A DNA stretch of 64,000 bases from Rhodophyticola porphyridii (GCF_003688285.1 NZ_RCNT01000004.1:1-64000); one strand, 5' to 3'; shown: positions 53,221-62,916, counted from the stretch's first letter. Translations and numbers: made by a program. Notes: generated by a model from the sequence alone, not told the origin.

Positions 53221-54086
53221 GTGACATTCTGGACATTCGCGACCTGACGCTTGCGTTCAAGGGACATCGCGGCCTGACGGAGGTTCTGCACGGCATCTCG
53301 CTCAGGATCGCGGCGGGCGAGCGCGTGGCTCTGGTCGGCGAAAGCGGCTCGGGCAAATCGGTCACGGCACGGATCATCCTCGGCCTGCTGCAGGAAACCG
53401 GCAGCGCGCGCGTCGCCGGACAGGTGGCCTTCGACGGGCGCGATATCATGGCGATGCACCCGCGCGACCGGGCCGCGCTCCGCGGCACCGAGATGTCGAT
53501 GATCTTTCAGGATCCGACCTCCTCTCTCAATCCGACCTTCACGATCGGGCGGCAATTCGCCGAGGTGATGCACAGGCGCGCGCCCCGATTGAGCCGCACC
53601 GCCTGCAATGCGCGCGCGACGGAGATGCTGGAAGAGGTCTCGATCCCCGATCCGGCAAGGGTGCTCGACGCCTATCCCTTCCAGTTGTCCGGCGGCATGA
53701 ACCAGCGGGTGATGATCGCCATGGCGCTTGTCAATCACCCCAAGCTGCTGCTGGCCGATGAGCCCGGCACCGCGCTTGACGTCTCGGTTCAGGCCCAGAC
53801 CCTGCGGCTGATGCATGATCTCGTGGAAGACCATGGCACCGCGGTTCTGTTCATTTCGCACAATCTGGGCGTCGTCCGGGAGTTCGCCGACCGGGTTTAT
53901 GTGATCTATCGCGGCCGGATCGTCGAGGAAGGCGCCACGGATGCCGTTTTCCACGCACCCGGCCATGCCTATACCCGCGCGCTGATGGATGCGGTGCCGC
54001 GTATCACCGGCGTGGGCCTGCCCGAAGTGCCCGAGGTCAGCGACGCGTTTCTCGCCCCCATGGTCCGGCACGGGAGTGCATCATGA
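53217..54086 (+). CDS. Dipeptide-type ABC transporter ATP-binding protein (DppD type)
   Basis: A 289-residue ATPase. It starts MSDILDIRDLTLAFKGHRG. Walker A is LVGESGSGKSVTARIILGLL, the Q-loop is SMIFQDPTSSLNPTFTIGRQ, the signature is QLSGGMNQRVMIAMALV (Asn replaces the more common Arg) and Walker B is LLLADEPGTALDVSVQ. The C-terminal oligopeptide tail is present. The start is set by the ATGA overlap with the permease. A separate DppF-like gene follows, unlike the fused ATPase of the other importer in this window. Confidence 0.92.
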   Translation: MSDILDIRDLTLAFKGHRGLTEVLHGISLRIAAGERVALVGESGSGKSVTARIILGLLQETGSARVAGQVAFDGRDIMAMHPRDRAALRGTEMSMIFQDPTSSLNPTFTIGRQFAEVMHRRAPRLSRTACNARATEMLEEVSIPDPARVLDAYPFQLSGGMNQRVMIAMALVNHPKLLLADEPGTALDVSVQAQTLRLMHDLVEDHGTAVLFISHNLGVVREFADRVYVIYRGRIVEEGATDAVFHAPGHAYTRALMDAVPRITGVGLPEVPEVSDAFLAPMVRHGSAS

Positions 54087-54880
54087 GCCTTTTGCGGATC
54101 AATGGTGTCTCCAAGACATTCCAGACCGCGGGTGGGCCGGTCCATGCGGTGCGCGACGTCTCGCTTGAGGTCGCGCAGGGCGAGTGCCTCGCCGTTGTCG
54201 GCGAAAGCGGTTCGGGCAAGACGACGCTCGCCAACATGATCCTCGGCATTCTGGCGCCGAGCGCAGGGGAGATCGTCTTCGGCGGCACGCCGTTGACCGA
54301 CCGGCGCAGCCCGGCGCAGCGCCGCGCGATCCAGCTTGTGCAGCAAAACCCGCTTTCGGCGCTCAACCCGAAGCGAAGCGTCGGCGGCTCCGTCCGGCTG
54401 GGGCTCGACGTCTATGGCATCGGAACCCGGGCCGAACGGTGGGCCCGGGTCGAGGCCGCGCTGGAGGAAGTGGGCCTGCCGGCCGACATGCGCCGGCGCG
54501 GCCCCGCCGCCCTGTCGGGTGGGCAACGCCAGAGGGTCGGCATCGCCCGCGCGCTGGCCTGCGAGCCGGATCTGGTGGTGCTTGACGAGCCCACATCGGC
54601 ACTTGATGTGCTGGTTCAGGCCCGTGTCCTGCGGCTTCTGAACGACCTGCGGCGCAAGAAGGGGCTGACCTATGTCTTCATTACCCATGATCTTGCCGTG
54701 GTCCGAAACGTGGCCGACAGGGTCGCGGTCTTCAAATCCGGTCGGCTGGAAGAGATTGGGCCCACCGAACGCATATTCTCCGCACCCGAGCAGCCCTACA
54801 CCCGCGCCCTGATCGGTGCGGTGCCTGTGGTGGACGACGCGGAACTCAAGCTCAGAAACACATTGGCGGAGGCACCATGA
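54083..54880 (+). CDS. Dipeptide-type ABC transporter ATP-binding protein (DppF type)
   Basis: A 265-residue ATPase. Walker A is VVGESGSGKTTLANMILGIL, the Q-loop is QLVQQNPLSALNPKRSVGGS, the signature is LSGGQRQRVGIARALACEP and Walker B is LVVLDEPTSALDVLVQ. It pairs with the DppD-type protein. Its stop overlaps the GAF-protein start (ATGA), so importer and catabolic genes form one translational chain. Confidence 0.92.
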   Translation: MSLLRINGVSKTFQTAGGPVHAVRDVSLEVAQGECLAVVGESGSGKTTLANMILGILAPSAGEIVFGGTPLTDRRSPAQRRAIQLVQQNPLSALNPKRSVGGSVRLGLDVYGIGTRAERWARVEAALEEVGLPADMRRRGPAALSGGQRQRVGIARALACEPDLVVLDEPTSALDVLVQARVLRLLNDLRRKKGLTYVFITHDLAVVRNVADRVAVFKSGRLEEIGPTERIFSAPEQPYTRALIGAVPVVDDAELKLRNTLAEAP

Positions 54881-55359
54881 CTGACCTGACCGCGGCATTC
54901 GCCGCATCCGATCAACCGAGCGCAAGCTTCGATGCGCTGGCGCGACTGGTGGAGGAGACCGTGGGCGCCCGTCTCTTCACGTTGCTGGAAATCGACCATG
55001 CGCGCGGCGTGGCGCGGCGCAGCTACTCCAACATGCCCGAGGCCTATCCGGTGTCGGGCGAGAAGGAGATCGAGCTGAACCGATGGAGCGAGACCGTCAG
55101 CGGCCGCCATGAAACCTTCGTCGCCAATTCGATCGAGGAGATCGCCGAGGTCTTCCCCGATCACGCGCTGATCCAGTCGCTTGGATGCGAAAGCTGCATT
55201 AACGTGCCCGTGGTCGTGGGCGGGCGCGTGATCGGCACGCTCAACTGCCTTCATGCCGCCGGCCATTACACACCCGAGAAGGTGGCCGCGGCCGAAACCC
55301 TGAAACTGCCCGGCGCGGCGGCATTTCTGCTGGCCGCATCGATCGAGAAAGGAGCCTGA
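54877..55359 (+). CDS. Small GAF-domain protein
   Basis: A 160-residue stand-alone GAF domain. It has DALARLVEETVGARLFTLLE, a WSETVSGRHETFVANSIEEI helix-loop, and LGCESCINVPVVVGGRVIGT with two closely spaced Cys, then LNCLHAAGHYTPE. No output domain is attached. Small GAF proteins of this kind often sit next to hyuA/hyuB genes, and their role is not established. Possible jobs are ligand sensing or assisting the hydantoinase complex. It is coupled to the DppF-type gene and 3 bp from hyuA. Confidence 0.82.
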   Translation: MTDLTAAFAASDQPSASFDALARLVEETVGARLFTLLEIDHARGVARRSYSNMPEAYPVSGEKEIELNRWSETVSGRHETFVANSIEEIAEVFPDHALIQSLGCESCINVPVVVGGRVIGTLNCLHAAGHYTPEKVAAAETLKLPGAAAFLLAASIEKGA

Positions 55360-55362
55360 GAT

Positions 55363-57438
55363 ATGTCCGAAACGATCGTTCGTGTGGCCACGGATGTGGG
55401 GGGCACCTTCACGGATCTGGTGGCATTTGAAACCCGCCCCGACGGCACGATGGACATCGTGACCGCCAAATCGGACACCACGCCGCCCGATTTCGAAACC
55501 GGCGTACTGAACGTGCTGAAAAAGGGCGGGATCGCACCGGAAGACGTGGATTTCATGGCCCATGGCACCACCGTGGTGATCAATGCCCTGACCGAACGCA
55601 AGGGCGTCAAGGTAGGTCTGATCACCACCGAAGGCTTCCGCGACGTGCTGGAGATCGCGCGCGGCAACCGGCCCGATTTCTTCAACCTGCACTACGTTAA
55701 GCCCGCGCCCTTCGTGCCACGCCATCTTCGTGCGGAGGTGCCGGGCCGCATGACCTATCGCGGGGCGGAGCGCGCACCGCTCGATCTTTCGGGGCTTCCC
55801 GATCTGCTTGATACCTTCCGCGCCGAAGGCGTCGAGGCGGTTGCGATCTGCCTTCTGCACGCCTATGCCAACACCTCCCACGAAGAGGCCACCCTTGCCG
55901 AGGTCCGCCGGCTCTGGCCCGAGGTCTCCGTCGTGGCCAGCCATCAGATCACCCGCGAATGGCGCGAATACGAACGCACCAACACCGCCGTCCTTTCCGC
56001 GTTCGTCCAGCCCGTGGCGGCCCGTTATCTGGGCAAGCTCGACGAGGGGCTGAAGGAACAGGGCCTGCCCAAAAGCCCCTACATCATGCAATCGAACTGC
56101 GGCGTGGACAGCCTGAAGGCCACCTCCGCCGTGCCGATCACCATGGTCGAAAGCGGTCCCGCCTCGGGGTTCTGGGGTGCGGCGGAACTGGGCAAGCTGA
56201 TCGGCGAACCCAATATCCTCGCACTCGATATCGGCGGCACCACCGCGAAATGCTCCCTGATCGAAGGTGGCGAAGTGCGGATCATGACCGACTACTGGAT
56301 CGAACGCAGCCGGACCTCCGCGGGTTATCCGATCATGGTGCCCGTCGTGGATCTGGTGGAGATCGGCAATGGCGGCGGCTCGATCGCGTGGGTGGATGAT
56401 TTCGGCAAACTCCATGTCGGGCCGCACTCAGCCGGTGCCCTGCCCGGGCCCGCCGCCTATGGCAAGGGCGGCAAGGAGGCAACGACAACCGATGCCAATC
56501 TGTGGTTGGGCCGGATCAACCGCGACTTCTTCTGCGGCGGCGAGATCGACGCCGACATGGAGGCCGCCGGTGCAGCGCTGAAAGCGGTGGGCGACAGGCT
56601 CGGTGTCTCGGTGGACGAGGCCGCCGAGGGGATCATCCGCATCGCCAACAACAACATGGTCAACGCGCTGAAGCTCGTCAGCCTCAACCGGGGCCATGAC
56701 ACGCGCGATTTCACGCTTCTCGCCTTCGGCGGCGGCGGCGCGATGCATGGTGTGGCGCTCGGTCAGGAGTTGCAGGTGAAAAAGGTCGTGGTGCCCAATG
56801 CGGCCTCGGTCTTCTCTGCCTGGGGCATGATGATGTCGGATCTGCGGCGGGACTACTTCGTCACGCAATTGGTCGATCTGGCCGACGGTGCGGGCGATGT
56901 GATCGAAGATGTCTTCGCCACGGCCGAAGCGCAGGCGCGCGCCACATTCGAGGCCGAAGGCGTCGCCCCCGCAAAGATCGGCTTCCTGCGCTATGGAAAG
57001 TTCCGCTACCAGAATCAGGAACATACGACCGAAGTGCCGCTTGAAGGCCCGGTGACCGACGCCGCGCTCGATCGCATCACGAGCGATTTCCACGACGCGT
57101 ATGAGCGCGAATACACCTACCGGCTGGACGCGCCGGTCGAGATGGTGGGCATTCATCTGGTGGCCCGCGCCGAGGTCGGCAAGCTGACAATGCAGCCCGC
57201 CGAGATCGGACCGCCGGAGGCGAAATCGGCCCTGAAGGGCACGCGGCAGGTCGACTACGCGCTTGAGGGCAAGCATCAGGCCGACATCTATGACGGCGAG
57301 AAACTCGCGCCCGGCATGGCCTTCAGCGGGCCGGCAATCATCGAAGATCCGGGCACGACGGTCGTGGTCCATCCCGGCAACCGGGTTGAGATCGACGCCT
57401 ATCGCAACATCCACATCCATCTGGAGGGCCGGGCATGA
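55363..57438 (+). CDS. hyuA: HyuA-type hydantoinase/oxoprolinase subunit A
   Basis: A 691-residue ATP-dependent amidohydrolase subunit of the HyuA/oxoprolinase/acetone-carboxylase family. The N-terminal ASKHA-like motif is RVATDVGGTFTDLVAFE, followed by DFMAHGTTVVINALTERKG and NILALDIGGTTAKCSLIEGG (about residue 285). The GGGGAMHGVALGQELQVKK block is also conserved. It acts with the HyuB subunit to open hydantoins, N-methylhydantoins or 5-oxoproline at the expense of ATP. The start codon of hyuB overlaps its stop (ATGA). Substrate choice is not readable. Confidence 0.93.
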   Translation: MSETIVRVATDVGGTFTDLVAFETRPDGTMDIVTAKSDTTPPDFETGVLNVLKKGGIAPEDVDFMAHGTTVVINALTERKGVKVGLITTEGFRDVLEIARGNRPDFFNLHYVKPAPFVPRHLRAEVPGRMTYRGAERAPLDLSGLPDLLDTFRAEGVEAVAICLLHAYANTSHEEATLAEVRRLWPEVSVVASHQITREWREYERTNTAVLSAFVQPVAARYLGKLDEGLKEQGLPKSPYIMQSNCGVDSLKATSAVPITMVESGPASGFWGAAELGKLIGEPNILALDIGGTTAKCSLIEGGEVRIMTDYWIERSRTSAGYPIMVPVVDLVEIGNGGGSIAWVDDFGKLHVGPHSAGALPGPAAYGKGGKEATTTDANLWLGRINRDFFCGGEIDADMEAAGAALKAVGDRLGVSVDEAAEGIIRIANNNMVNALKLVSLNRGHDTRDFTLLAFGGGGAMHGVALGQELQVKKVVVPNAASVFSAWGMMMSDLRRDYFVTQLVDLADGAGDVIEDVFATAEAQARATFEAEGVAPAKIGFLRYGKFRYQNQEHTTEVPLEGPVTDAALDRITSDFHDAYEREYTYRLDAPVEMVGIHLVARAEVGKLTMQPAEIGPPEAKSALKGTRQVDYALEGKHQADIYDGEKLAPGMAFSGPAIIEDPGTTVVVHPGNRVEIDAYRNIHIHLEGRA

Positions 57439-59084
57439 GTGGCGCAAACGATCCGATCACGCTGGAAATCATCCAGAACTCCCTGCAGGCCACTGCCGAC
57501 GAGATGTTCGCGGCGATGCGCAAGACCGCGATGTCCTCGATCATCTACGAGGTATTGGACATGGGGACCGGCATCACCGATGCCCAAGGCCGCATCGCGT
57601 CGTCCGGCGCGGGAATTCCGGCTTTTATCGGGGTTCTGGACAAGTCGGTGCAGTTCATCCTGTCCAAGCACAAGGATATCCGGCCCGGCGACGTGTTCAT
57701 CACCAACGATCCGTGGCATGGCGGAGTGACGCATCTGAACGATCTGGTGTTGGCGATGCCGGTTTTCTCGGGCGAGCAGTTGATCGCATGGACCGCCAAT
57801 ATCGCGCATAACTCCGATGTGGGCGGCATGGCGCCCGGCTCTCTCTCGGGGGATGCGACCGAGATCTTTCAGGAAGGTCTGCGCCTGCCCGCGGTCAAGC
57901 TGATCCGCTGTGGCGAGACCGATCAGGCGGTGATGGACATCATCACCACCAACTCGCGAATGCCCGATTTCCTGCTCGGCGATGTATGGGCCGCGATCGC
58001 CGCCGTTCGGGTCGGGGCGAGACGTCTAGAGGAGTTGGCCGTCAAATACGGCATCGAGACTTTCATCCGCGCGATGGACAGTTTCATGGAGTTCGGCGAA
58101 CGAACCGCCAAGGCGGAGCTTGCCAAGCTGCCCCACGGCACGTTCGACCTGCGCGAGGAACAGGATGACGGCCGCATCTTCAACGTGACCGTCACCATCA
58201 GCGCCGATGAAATGGTGGTCGATCTGCGCGACAATCCCGATCAGGACCCGGGCTGCACCAACACTTCCCGCGACGGAACACTGGTCTGCGCGCAAATGGT
58301 GTTCAAATCGCTGACAGACCCCGAAACCCCGGCCAATGACGGCTCGTTCCGGCCACTGAAGGTCCTGACCCGCGAAGGGTCGATTTTTCACGCGCAGGAA
58401 CCCGCCGCCATCGGCTTCTACTTCGAAACCGAGGTCCGGGTCTATGACCTGATCTGGCGCTGCCTTGCGCCGCATATCCCCGAGCGTCTGCCCGCCGGGC
58501 ATTTCAGCTCGATCTGCGGCACCTTCATCGGCGGTATCCATCCGGACACCGGGCGACAATACACGATCATCGAGCCCCAGATCGGCGGCTGGGGCGCCTG
58601 GGACGGCCGCGACGGTAATCCCTGCATCTTCTCAGGATTCCACGGCGAGACCTACAACACACCAGCCGAGATATCCGAGGCGCGCAACGGGCTGTTCGTC
58701 GACCGCATGGCGCTCAACACCGCGCCGGGTGGCGAAGGCCAGTACAGCGGTGGGCGGGGCCTGATCCTGGAATACCGGATCCGCACCGAAAAGGGCTTCC
58801 TGACAGCGGGCTATACCCGCTCCCGGATCAAACCCTGGCCTCTGGAAGGCGGAGAGGAGGGTTCCGGCAATTACGTCGAGGTGCGAAAGGCCGATGGCGC
58901 GACGGAAACCTACAGTTTCGTCTCGGGTCTCGATGTCACAACCGATGACGTGATCCGCGTGGTGACGTCCTGCGGTGCCGGCTATGGCGATCCGAAGGCC
59001 CGCGATCCCGAGGCCGTGCGCCGCGACCTCAAGGACGGGCTGATCACGCCCGAGCGCGCCCGCGAGATCCATGGCGTGACATGA
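57435..59084 (+). CDS. hyuB: HyuB-type hydantoinase/oxoprolinase subunit B
   Basis: A 549-residue partner of HyuA. It starts DPITLEIIQNSLQATADEMF and continues with MRKTAMSSIIYEVLDMGTGI, GDVFITNDPWHGGVTHLNDL and DVGGMAPGSLSGDATEIFQE, all HyuB signatures. The C-terminal half contains IEPQIGGWGAWDGRDGN and NTAPGGEGQYSGGRGL. Overlap with hyuA implies stoichiometric synthesis. A shorter paralogue (61012-62568) ends the operon. Confidence 0.93.
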   Translation: MSGANDPITLEIIQNSLQATADEMFAAMRKTAMSSIIYEVLDMGTGITDAQGRIASSGAGIPAFIGVLDKSVQFILSKHKDIRPGDVFITNDPWHGGVTHLNDLVLAMPVFSGEQLIAWTANIAHNSDVGGMAPGSLSGDATEIFQEGLRLPAVKLIRCGETDQAVMDIITTNSRMPDFLLGDVWAAIAAVRVGARRLEELAVKYGIETFIRAMDSFMEFGERTAKAELAKLPHGTFDLREEQDDGRIFNVTVTISADEMVVDLRDNPDQDPGCTNTSRDGTLVCAQMVFKSLTDPETPANDGSFRPLKVLTREGSIFHAQEPAAIGFYFETEVRVYDLIWRCLAPHIPERLPAGHFSSICGTFIGGIHPDTGRQYTIIEPQIGGWGAWDGRDGNPCIFSGFHGETYNTPAEISEARNGLFVDRMALNTAPGGEGQYSGGRGLILEYRIRTEKGFLTAGYTRSRIKPWPLEGGEEGSGNYVEVRKADGATETYSFVSGLDVTTDDVIRVVTSCGAGYGDPKARDPEAVRRDLKDGLITPERAREIHGVT

Positions 59085-59142
59085 CACCGGCCGGGTCCGG
59101 CCCCTCGCCGCCGGATCCGCCGCAAACTCAAGGAGATTGAAA

Positions 59143-59934
59143 ATGGTCAAGATCATGTATCACAACCCGCTCGGAAACAGCAATTACGATCAGGTGTTTC
59201 TGGATGCGACCAAGGCCCATGCCAGACCTGGCACCGAAATCCATGTCACATCGCTTCCGCCGGAAGATGGCGCGTTCGAGCATATCGAGTACCGGTCCTA
59301 TGAAGGCCGCGTGACCACTGGCGTGATGCGGGCGGTCCGCGCCGCCGCGCGCGCCGATTTCGATGCCTTCGTGATCGGCTGTTTCTATGACACCGCCCTG
59401 CACGAGGCGCGCGAATTGTCCGGCGACATGATCGTCGTGGCCCCCTGCATGGCCGCCTGCGAAATCGCGACATCGCTGGCCAATCGTTTCGGTGTGATCA
59501 TCGGGCGGCGGAAATGGGCCAACCAGATGCATGGCAATATCGTGGAATATGGTCACGGCGGTCGATGCACCGGTCTCTACCACGTGGAACTGGGCGTAAC
59601 CGAATTTCAGGCCGATCACGACGAAACCGAAAAACGCCTGCTTGCGGCCGGACGCCGCGCGGTCGAGGAGGATTACGCCGAAGCGATCATTCTGGGCTGC
59701 ACGCTGGAGATCGGCTTTCACGAGCGGTTGCAGGACCAGCTTGGCGTGCCTGTCATCGACCCCTCCATCGCAGCCTTCAAACGTGCCGAATATGCAGCCG
59801 CGCTCCGGCGCGATTGCGGCTGGGTCCCGTCGCGCAAATGGACCTGCGAGGCCCCGCCGGAAGAGGAAATGGCCCGTGTCGGCGGGTTCGACGTGAACCG
59901 ACCCTTTGGAAACCATATTTCGGGAGCAGCCTGA
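59143..59934 (+). CDS. Asp/Glu/hydantoin racemase family protein
   Basis: A 263-residue cofactor-independent racemase/decarboxylase-fold protein. The two catalytic-type Cys regions are VVAPCMAACEIATSLANRFG (about residue 108) and AIILGCTLEIGFHERLQDQL (about 188). A hydantoin racemase role fits the neighbouring hyuA-hyuB genes, making both enantiomers usable. It is longer than many members (about 240) because of an extra C-terminal stretch of about 35 residues. ATG 59143 follows AAGGAG; the in-frame TTG at 59137 is not used. Confidence 0.87.
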   Translation: MVKIMYHNPLGNSNYDQVFLDATKAHARPGTEIHVTSLPPEDGAFEHIEYRSYEGRVTTGVMRAVRAAARADFDAFVIGCFYDTALHEARELSGDMIVVAPCMAACEIATSLANRFGVIIGRRKWANQMHGNIVEYGHGGRCTGLYHVELGVTEFQADHDETEKRLLAAGRRAVEEDYAEAIILGCTLEIGFHERLQDQLGVPVIDPSIAAFKRAEYAAALRRDCGWVPSRKWTCEAPPEEEMARVGGFDVNRPFGNHISGAA

Positions 59935-61019
59935 TGGACAGATTGAACAGACTTCGCCAGGCAATGAAAACGGAAGGTGTGGACCTTGTCGCGCTTGGGC
60001 CGGGCGCGCATATGGCCTGGCTTCTGGATGTGCGGCCCCATGGCGACGAGCGGCCGCTGGTGGCGTGTATCACTGCCGATCACGCGGGCTTTCTGATGCC
60101 TGGGCTGGAGGCAGACAGCGCCCGACAGCAGACCGATCTGCCCTTTTTCCCGTGGGACGATGCCGACGGGCCGGATGCGGCGCTTGCAAAGCTTCTGAGC
60201 GAGTTCAACCTGACGGGCGCGCGGTCGCTGGTTCTCGACGAAACCATGCGAGCCGATCATGCCGCCCTCATTCAGGATGCGCTGCCCGGTGCGACACGGC
60301 AATTCACCGCGACCACTGTGGGTGCGTTGCGCATGCGCAAGGACGCCGACGAATACGCAAAACTGAAAGCAAACGCCCGGAGCGCCGATGCCGCGATGAA
60401 GGCCGCCTGGGCGGCGATGCGGCCCGGCATGACCGAGGCGGAGGTCGCCGAGGTCGCGCGCGAAAGCTTCCTGTCCCAAGGCGCGAAGCCACTTTTCACC
60501 ATCATCGGTGCGGGCCCGAACGGAGCCTTCCCCCATCACCATACGGGCCAAACACGGCTGGCCGGCGGTCAGGCCGTGGTGATGGATATCGGCGCGGGCA
60601 TGGCGGGCTACTCCTCCGACATCACGCGGATGGCGATCCTCGGACAGGCGCCGGAGGGATATGACAGGGTTCACGACATCGTCGACGCGGCGGTGGAGGC
60701 CGCCCTTGCCGCCGCACGGCCCGGCGTGCCGGCAAAGGCAGTGGACGCCGCGGCGCGCGGTGTCATCGCCGAGGCGGGGTACGGGGACTACTTCCTGCAC
60801 CGCACCGGCCACGGCATGGGTGTGGAAGTGCACGAGCCGCCCTATCTGACAGGCGCGTCGGAAACCCTGCTGGACGAAGGCATGGTGTTTTCCATCGAAC
60901 CCGGCATCTATCTGCCCAACCGTTTTGGCATCCGGCTGGAGGAGATCGTGATCCTGCGGGCGGACGGCCCCGAGATCCTGTCGGATCTGTCCCGCGCAGC
61001 CGTGCGGATCGATGCCTGA
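59934..61019 (+). CDS. M24-family metallopeptidase (Xaa-Pro aminopeptidase/creatinase type)
   Basis: A 361-residue pita-bread-fold protein with a creatinase N-terminal domain (about 1-130) and catalytic domain (about 140-360). The metal ligands are visible: Asp in VVMDIGAGMAGYSSDITRMA (two Asp), His in HRTGHGMGVEVHEPPY, Glu in FSIEPGIYLP and Glu in GIRLEEIVILR. FTIIGAGPNGAFPHHHTG adds the substrate-pocket His. It may cleave an N-carbamoyl, imido or amidino product of the hydantoinase step, or a dipeptide. Its ATG shares a base with the racemase TGA (TGATG). Confidence 0.88.
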   Translation: MDRLNRLRQAMKTEGVDLVALGPGAHMAWLLDVRPHGDERPLVACITADHAGFLMPGLEADSARQQTDLPFFPWDDADGPDAALAKLLSEFNLTGARSLVLDETMRADHAALIQDALPGATRQFTATTVGALRMRKDADEYAKLKANARSADAAMKAAWAAMRPGMTEAEVAEVARESFLSQGAKPLFTIIGAGPNGAFPHHHTGQTRLAGGQAVVMDIGAGMAGYSSDITRMAILGQAPEGYDRVHDIVDAAVEAALAAARPGVPAKAVDAAARGVIAEAGYGDYFLHRTGHGMGVEVHEPPYLTGASETLLDEGMVFSIEPGIYLPNRFGIRLEEIVILRADGPEILSDLSRAAVRIDA

Positions 61020-62568
61020 CACCTTCACGCTTTCGGTGGTACAGGCCGCCCTCGAGTCCGCCGCCGAGGAGATGTTCGAGGTTCTGCGCAAGACCGCCAT
61101 GAGCCCGATCATCTACGAGGTGCTCGACGTGGGCACGGGCATCACCGATGCCGAAGGCGCGCTGGTCAGTTCCGGCGCGGGCATCCCCTCCTTCGTGGGT
61201 GTGCTCGACAAGACGGTGACCGCCATCCTGACGCAGGAGGGCTCCACCGTCGCGCCGGGCGACGTCTTCCTGACAAATGACCCCAATCACGGCGGGGTCA
61301 CCCATCTCAATGATGTCGTGGTGGCCGAACCGGTCTTCGTCGGGGCGGACTGCGTCGCCTGGGTCGCCTCCATCGCGCATTGGGGCGATATCGGCGGTCG
61401 CACGCCCGGCTCGATGGCCACCGATGTGACCGATATCGTTGCCGAAGGCTTGCGACTGCCGGTCGTTCGACTGTTCTCCGGCGGCCGGAAGAACGAGGCC
61501 GTGATCGATATCATCCGCTGCAACTCGCGCCTGCCCGATCAGGCGACTGGCGATCTCTGGGCGCAGGTTTCGGCCGGACGGCGGGCGGCCGCGCTTGTTC
61601 GCGGGCTGTGCGCGCGCTACGGGTCCGATACGTTTCGCGCCGCCATCGCCGAAGCACGCAGGACTGGCCACGCGCGTGCCACGGCCGGTCTGGGGCGCCT
61701 GCCCCACGGCACCTTCGGGATTACCCAACCGCAGGATGACGGCGGGATCTGGCATGCCGGGATCACGATCACGGCGGAGCGGTTCACGGTCGATCTGCGC
61801 GATGCGCCTGAGCAGACCGAAGGCCCCTACAATACCAGCCGCGACGGCGCGGTCATCGCCTGTCAGATCCTCTTCAAGGCTCTGACGGACCCCGCGCGCT
61901 TCGCCAATGCCGGATCCTTCGAGCCGCTCGACGTGCTGACGCGGCCGGGCAGCATTTTCGACCCGGACCCCCACGCCCCCCATGGCTACTATTTCGAAAC
62001 CCGGATCAGGCTGATCGACATGCTTTGGCGCGGTCTGGCCACGCAGGCGGGCGCAGATCTGCCGGCCGGCCATTTCGCGTCGATCTTCGGGACGGTGATT
62101 TCAGGGATCAACCCCGATACCGGCCGCCGCTATGCCATGGTCGAGCCGCAGATGGGTGGCTGGGGCGCGACGCCGGACCGACCCGGAAACGACGCGATGT
62201 TTTCCACCAGCCATGGTGATACATTCAACTGTCCCGTGGAGGTCGCGGAGGCACGATACGGCTTTGAAGTCGTGGAAAAGACACTGGGGAACAGATACGC
62301 GCAGCCGGGCGAGCGGCCCGGCGGGCGGGGCATCAAAACCCGCCTTCGCATGCGGGCCGCCGCGGTCATGTCCGCGGGCTATTCCCATGCGGTCGTACCG
62401 GTCTGGTCCCTGCCGGGCGCAAGCGACGGCGGCACAAACAGCCTGTCGCTTCGTCGCAACGGCCGCGTGTTCGAACAGGCGGGCTTCGTAAGCGGACTCA
62501 CCCTGCAGCCGGATGACGAGATCGTGCTCACAACGGCTCATGGCGGCAATGCCACCCGGCGGAACTGA
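61012..62568 (+). CDS. Second HyuB-type hydantoinase subunit B
   Basis: A 518-residue paralogue of the HyuB at 57435. It retains LRKTAMSPIIYEVLDVGTGI, FLTNDPNHGGVTHLNDVVVA and DIGGRTPGSMATDVTDIVAE, but has diverged in the second half and is about 30 residues shorter. It has no HyuA of its own in the window and overlaps the M24 gene by 8 bp. It may form an alternative complex with the single HyuA, or a stand-alone enzyme with different specificity. It is the last gene of the operon. Confidence 0.9.
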   Translation: MPDTFTLSVVQAALESAAEEMFEVLRKTAMSPIIYEVLDVGTGITDAEGALVSSGAGIPSFVGVLDKTVTAILTQEGSTVAPGDVFLTNDPNHGGVTHLNDVVVAEPVFVGADCVAWVASIAHWGDIGGRTPGSMATDVTDIVAEGLRLPVVRLFSGGRKNEAVIDIIRCNSRLPDQATGDLWAQVSAGRRAAALVRGLCARYGSDTFRAAIAEARRTGHARATAGLGRLPHGTFGITQPQDDGGIWHAGITITAERFTVDLRDAPEQTEGPYNTSRDGAVIACQILFKALTDPARFANAGSFEPLDVLTRPGSIFDPDPHAPHGYYFETRIRLIDMLWRGLATQAGADLPAGHFASIFGTVISGINPDTGRRYAMVEPQMGGWGATPDRPGNDAMFSTSHGDTFNCPVEVAEARYGFEVVEKTLGNRYAQPGERPGGRGIKTRLRMRAAAVMSAGYSHAVVPVWSLPGASDGGTNSLSLRRNGRVFEQAGFVSGLTLQPDDEIVLTTAHGGNATRRN

Positions 62569-62640
62569 CATGGGGCAAGCCGGACAAATCCGCCCTGCCC
62601 GCCCTGGGCTACATCACCCGCGACCCGCCGCCCGGCGCGG

Positions 62641-62850
62641 TCAGTTCATGCGACAGGTTTTGATCCCGATCAGGCTGTAAAGCGGGCAATTGCCAAGCAC
62701 GGAGGTCAGCAGGAAGACCGCCGCGATCGCGATGAAGAGCCAATGCAAAACGCCGGTTGCGGCAAAGCCGGTCCCGAATGCGAGCCCGAGAAGAACAACC
62801 GCGACTGCGATCCGTATTCCCCGGTCGATCTTACCCATATTGATGGTCAT
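62641..62850 (-). CDS. DUF2892 (YgaP-like) small membrane protein
   Basis: A 69-residue protein of the DUF2892 family. It starts MTINMGKIDRGIRIAVAVVLL, with two membrane helices (about 12-32 and 38-55). The hallmark end LGNCPLYSLIGIKTC has the two conserved Cys. The family is often found with rhodanese or sulfur/redox genes; the function is unknown. A good GGAGACGG lies before the ATG. It is 66 bp from the Crp/Fnr gene on the same strand and may be co-regulated. Confidence 0.88.
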   Translation of the reverse strand: MTINMGKIDRGIRIAVAVVLLGLAFGTGFAATGVLHWLFIAIAAVFLLTSVLGNCPLYSLIGIKTCRMN

Positions 62851-62916
62851 ATCCGTCTCCTTCTGGTCGGTTTTTACCAGTATGACACATTACAGGTCTC
62901 GGGCTTGGTGACTTCG

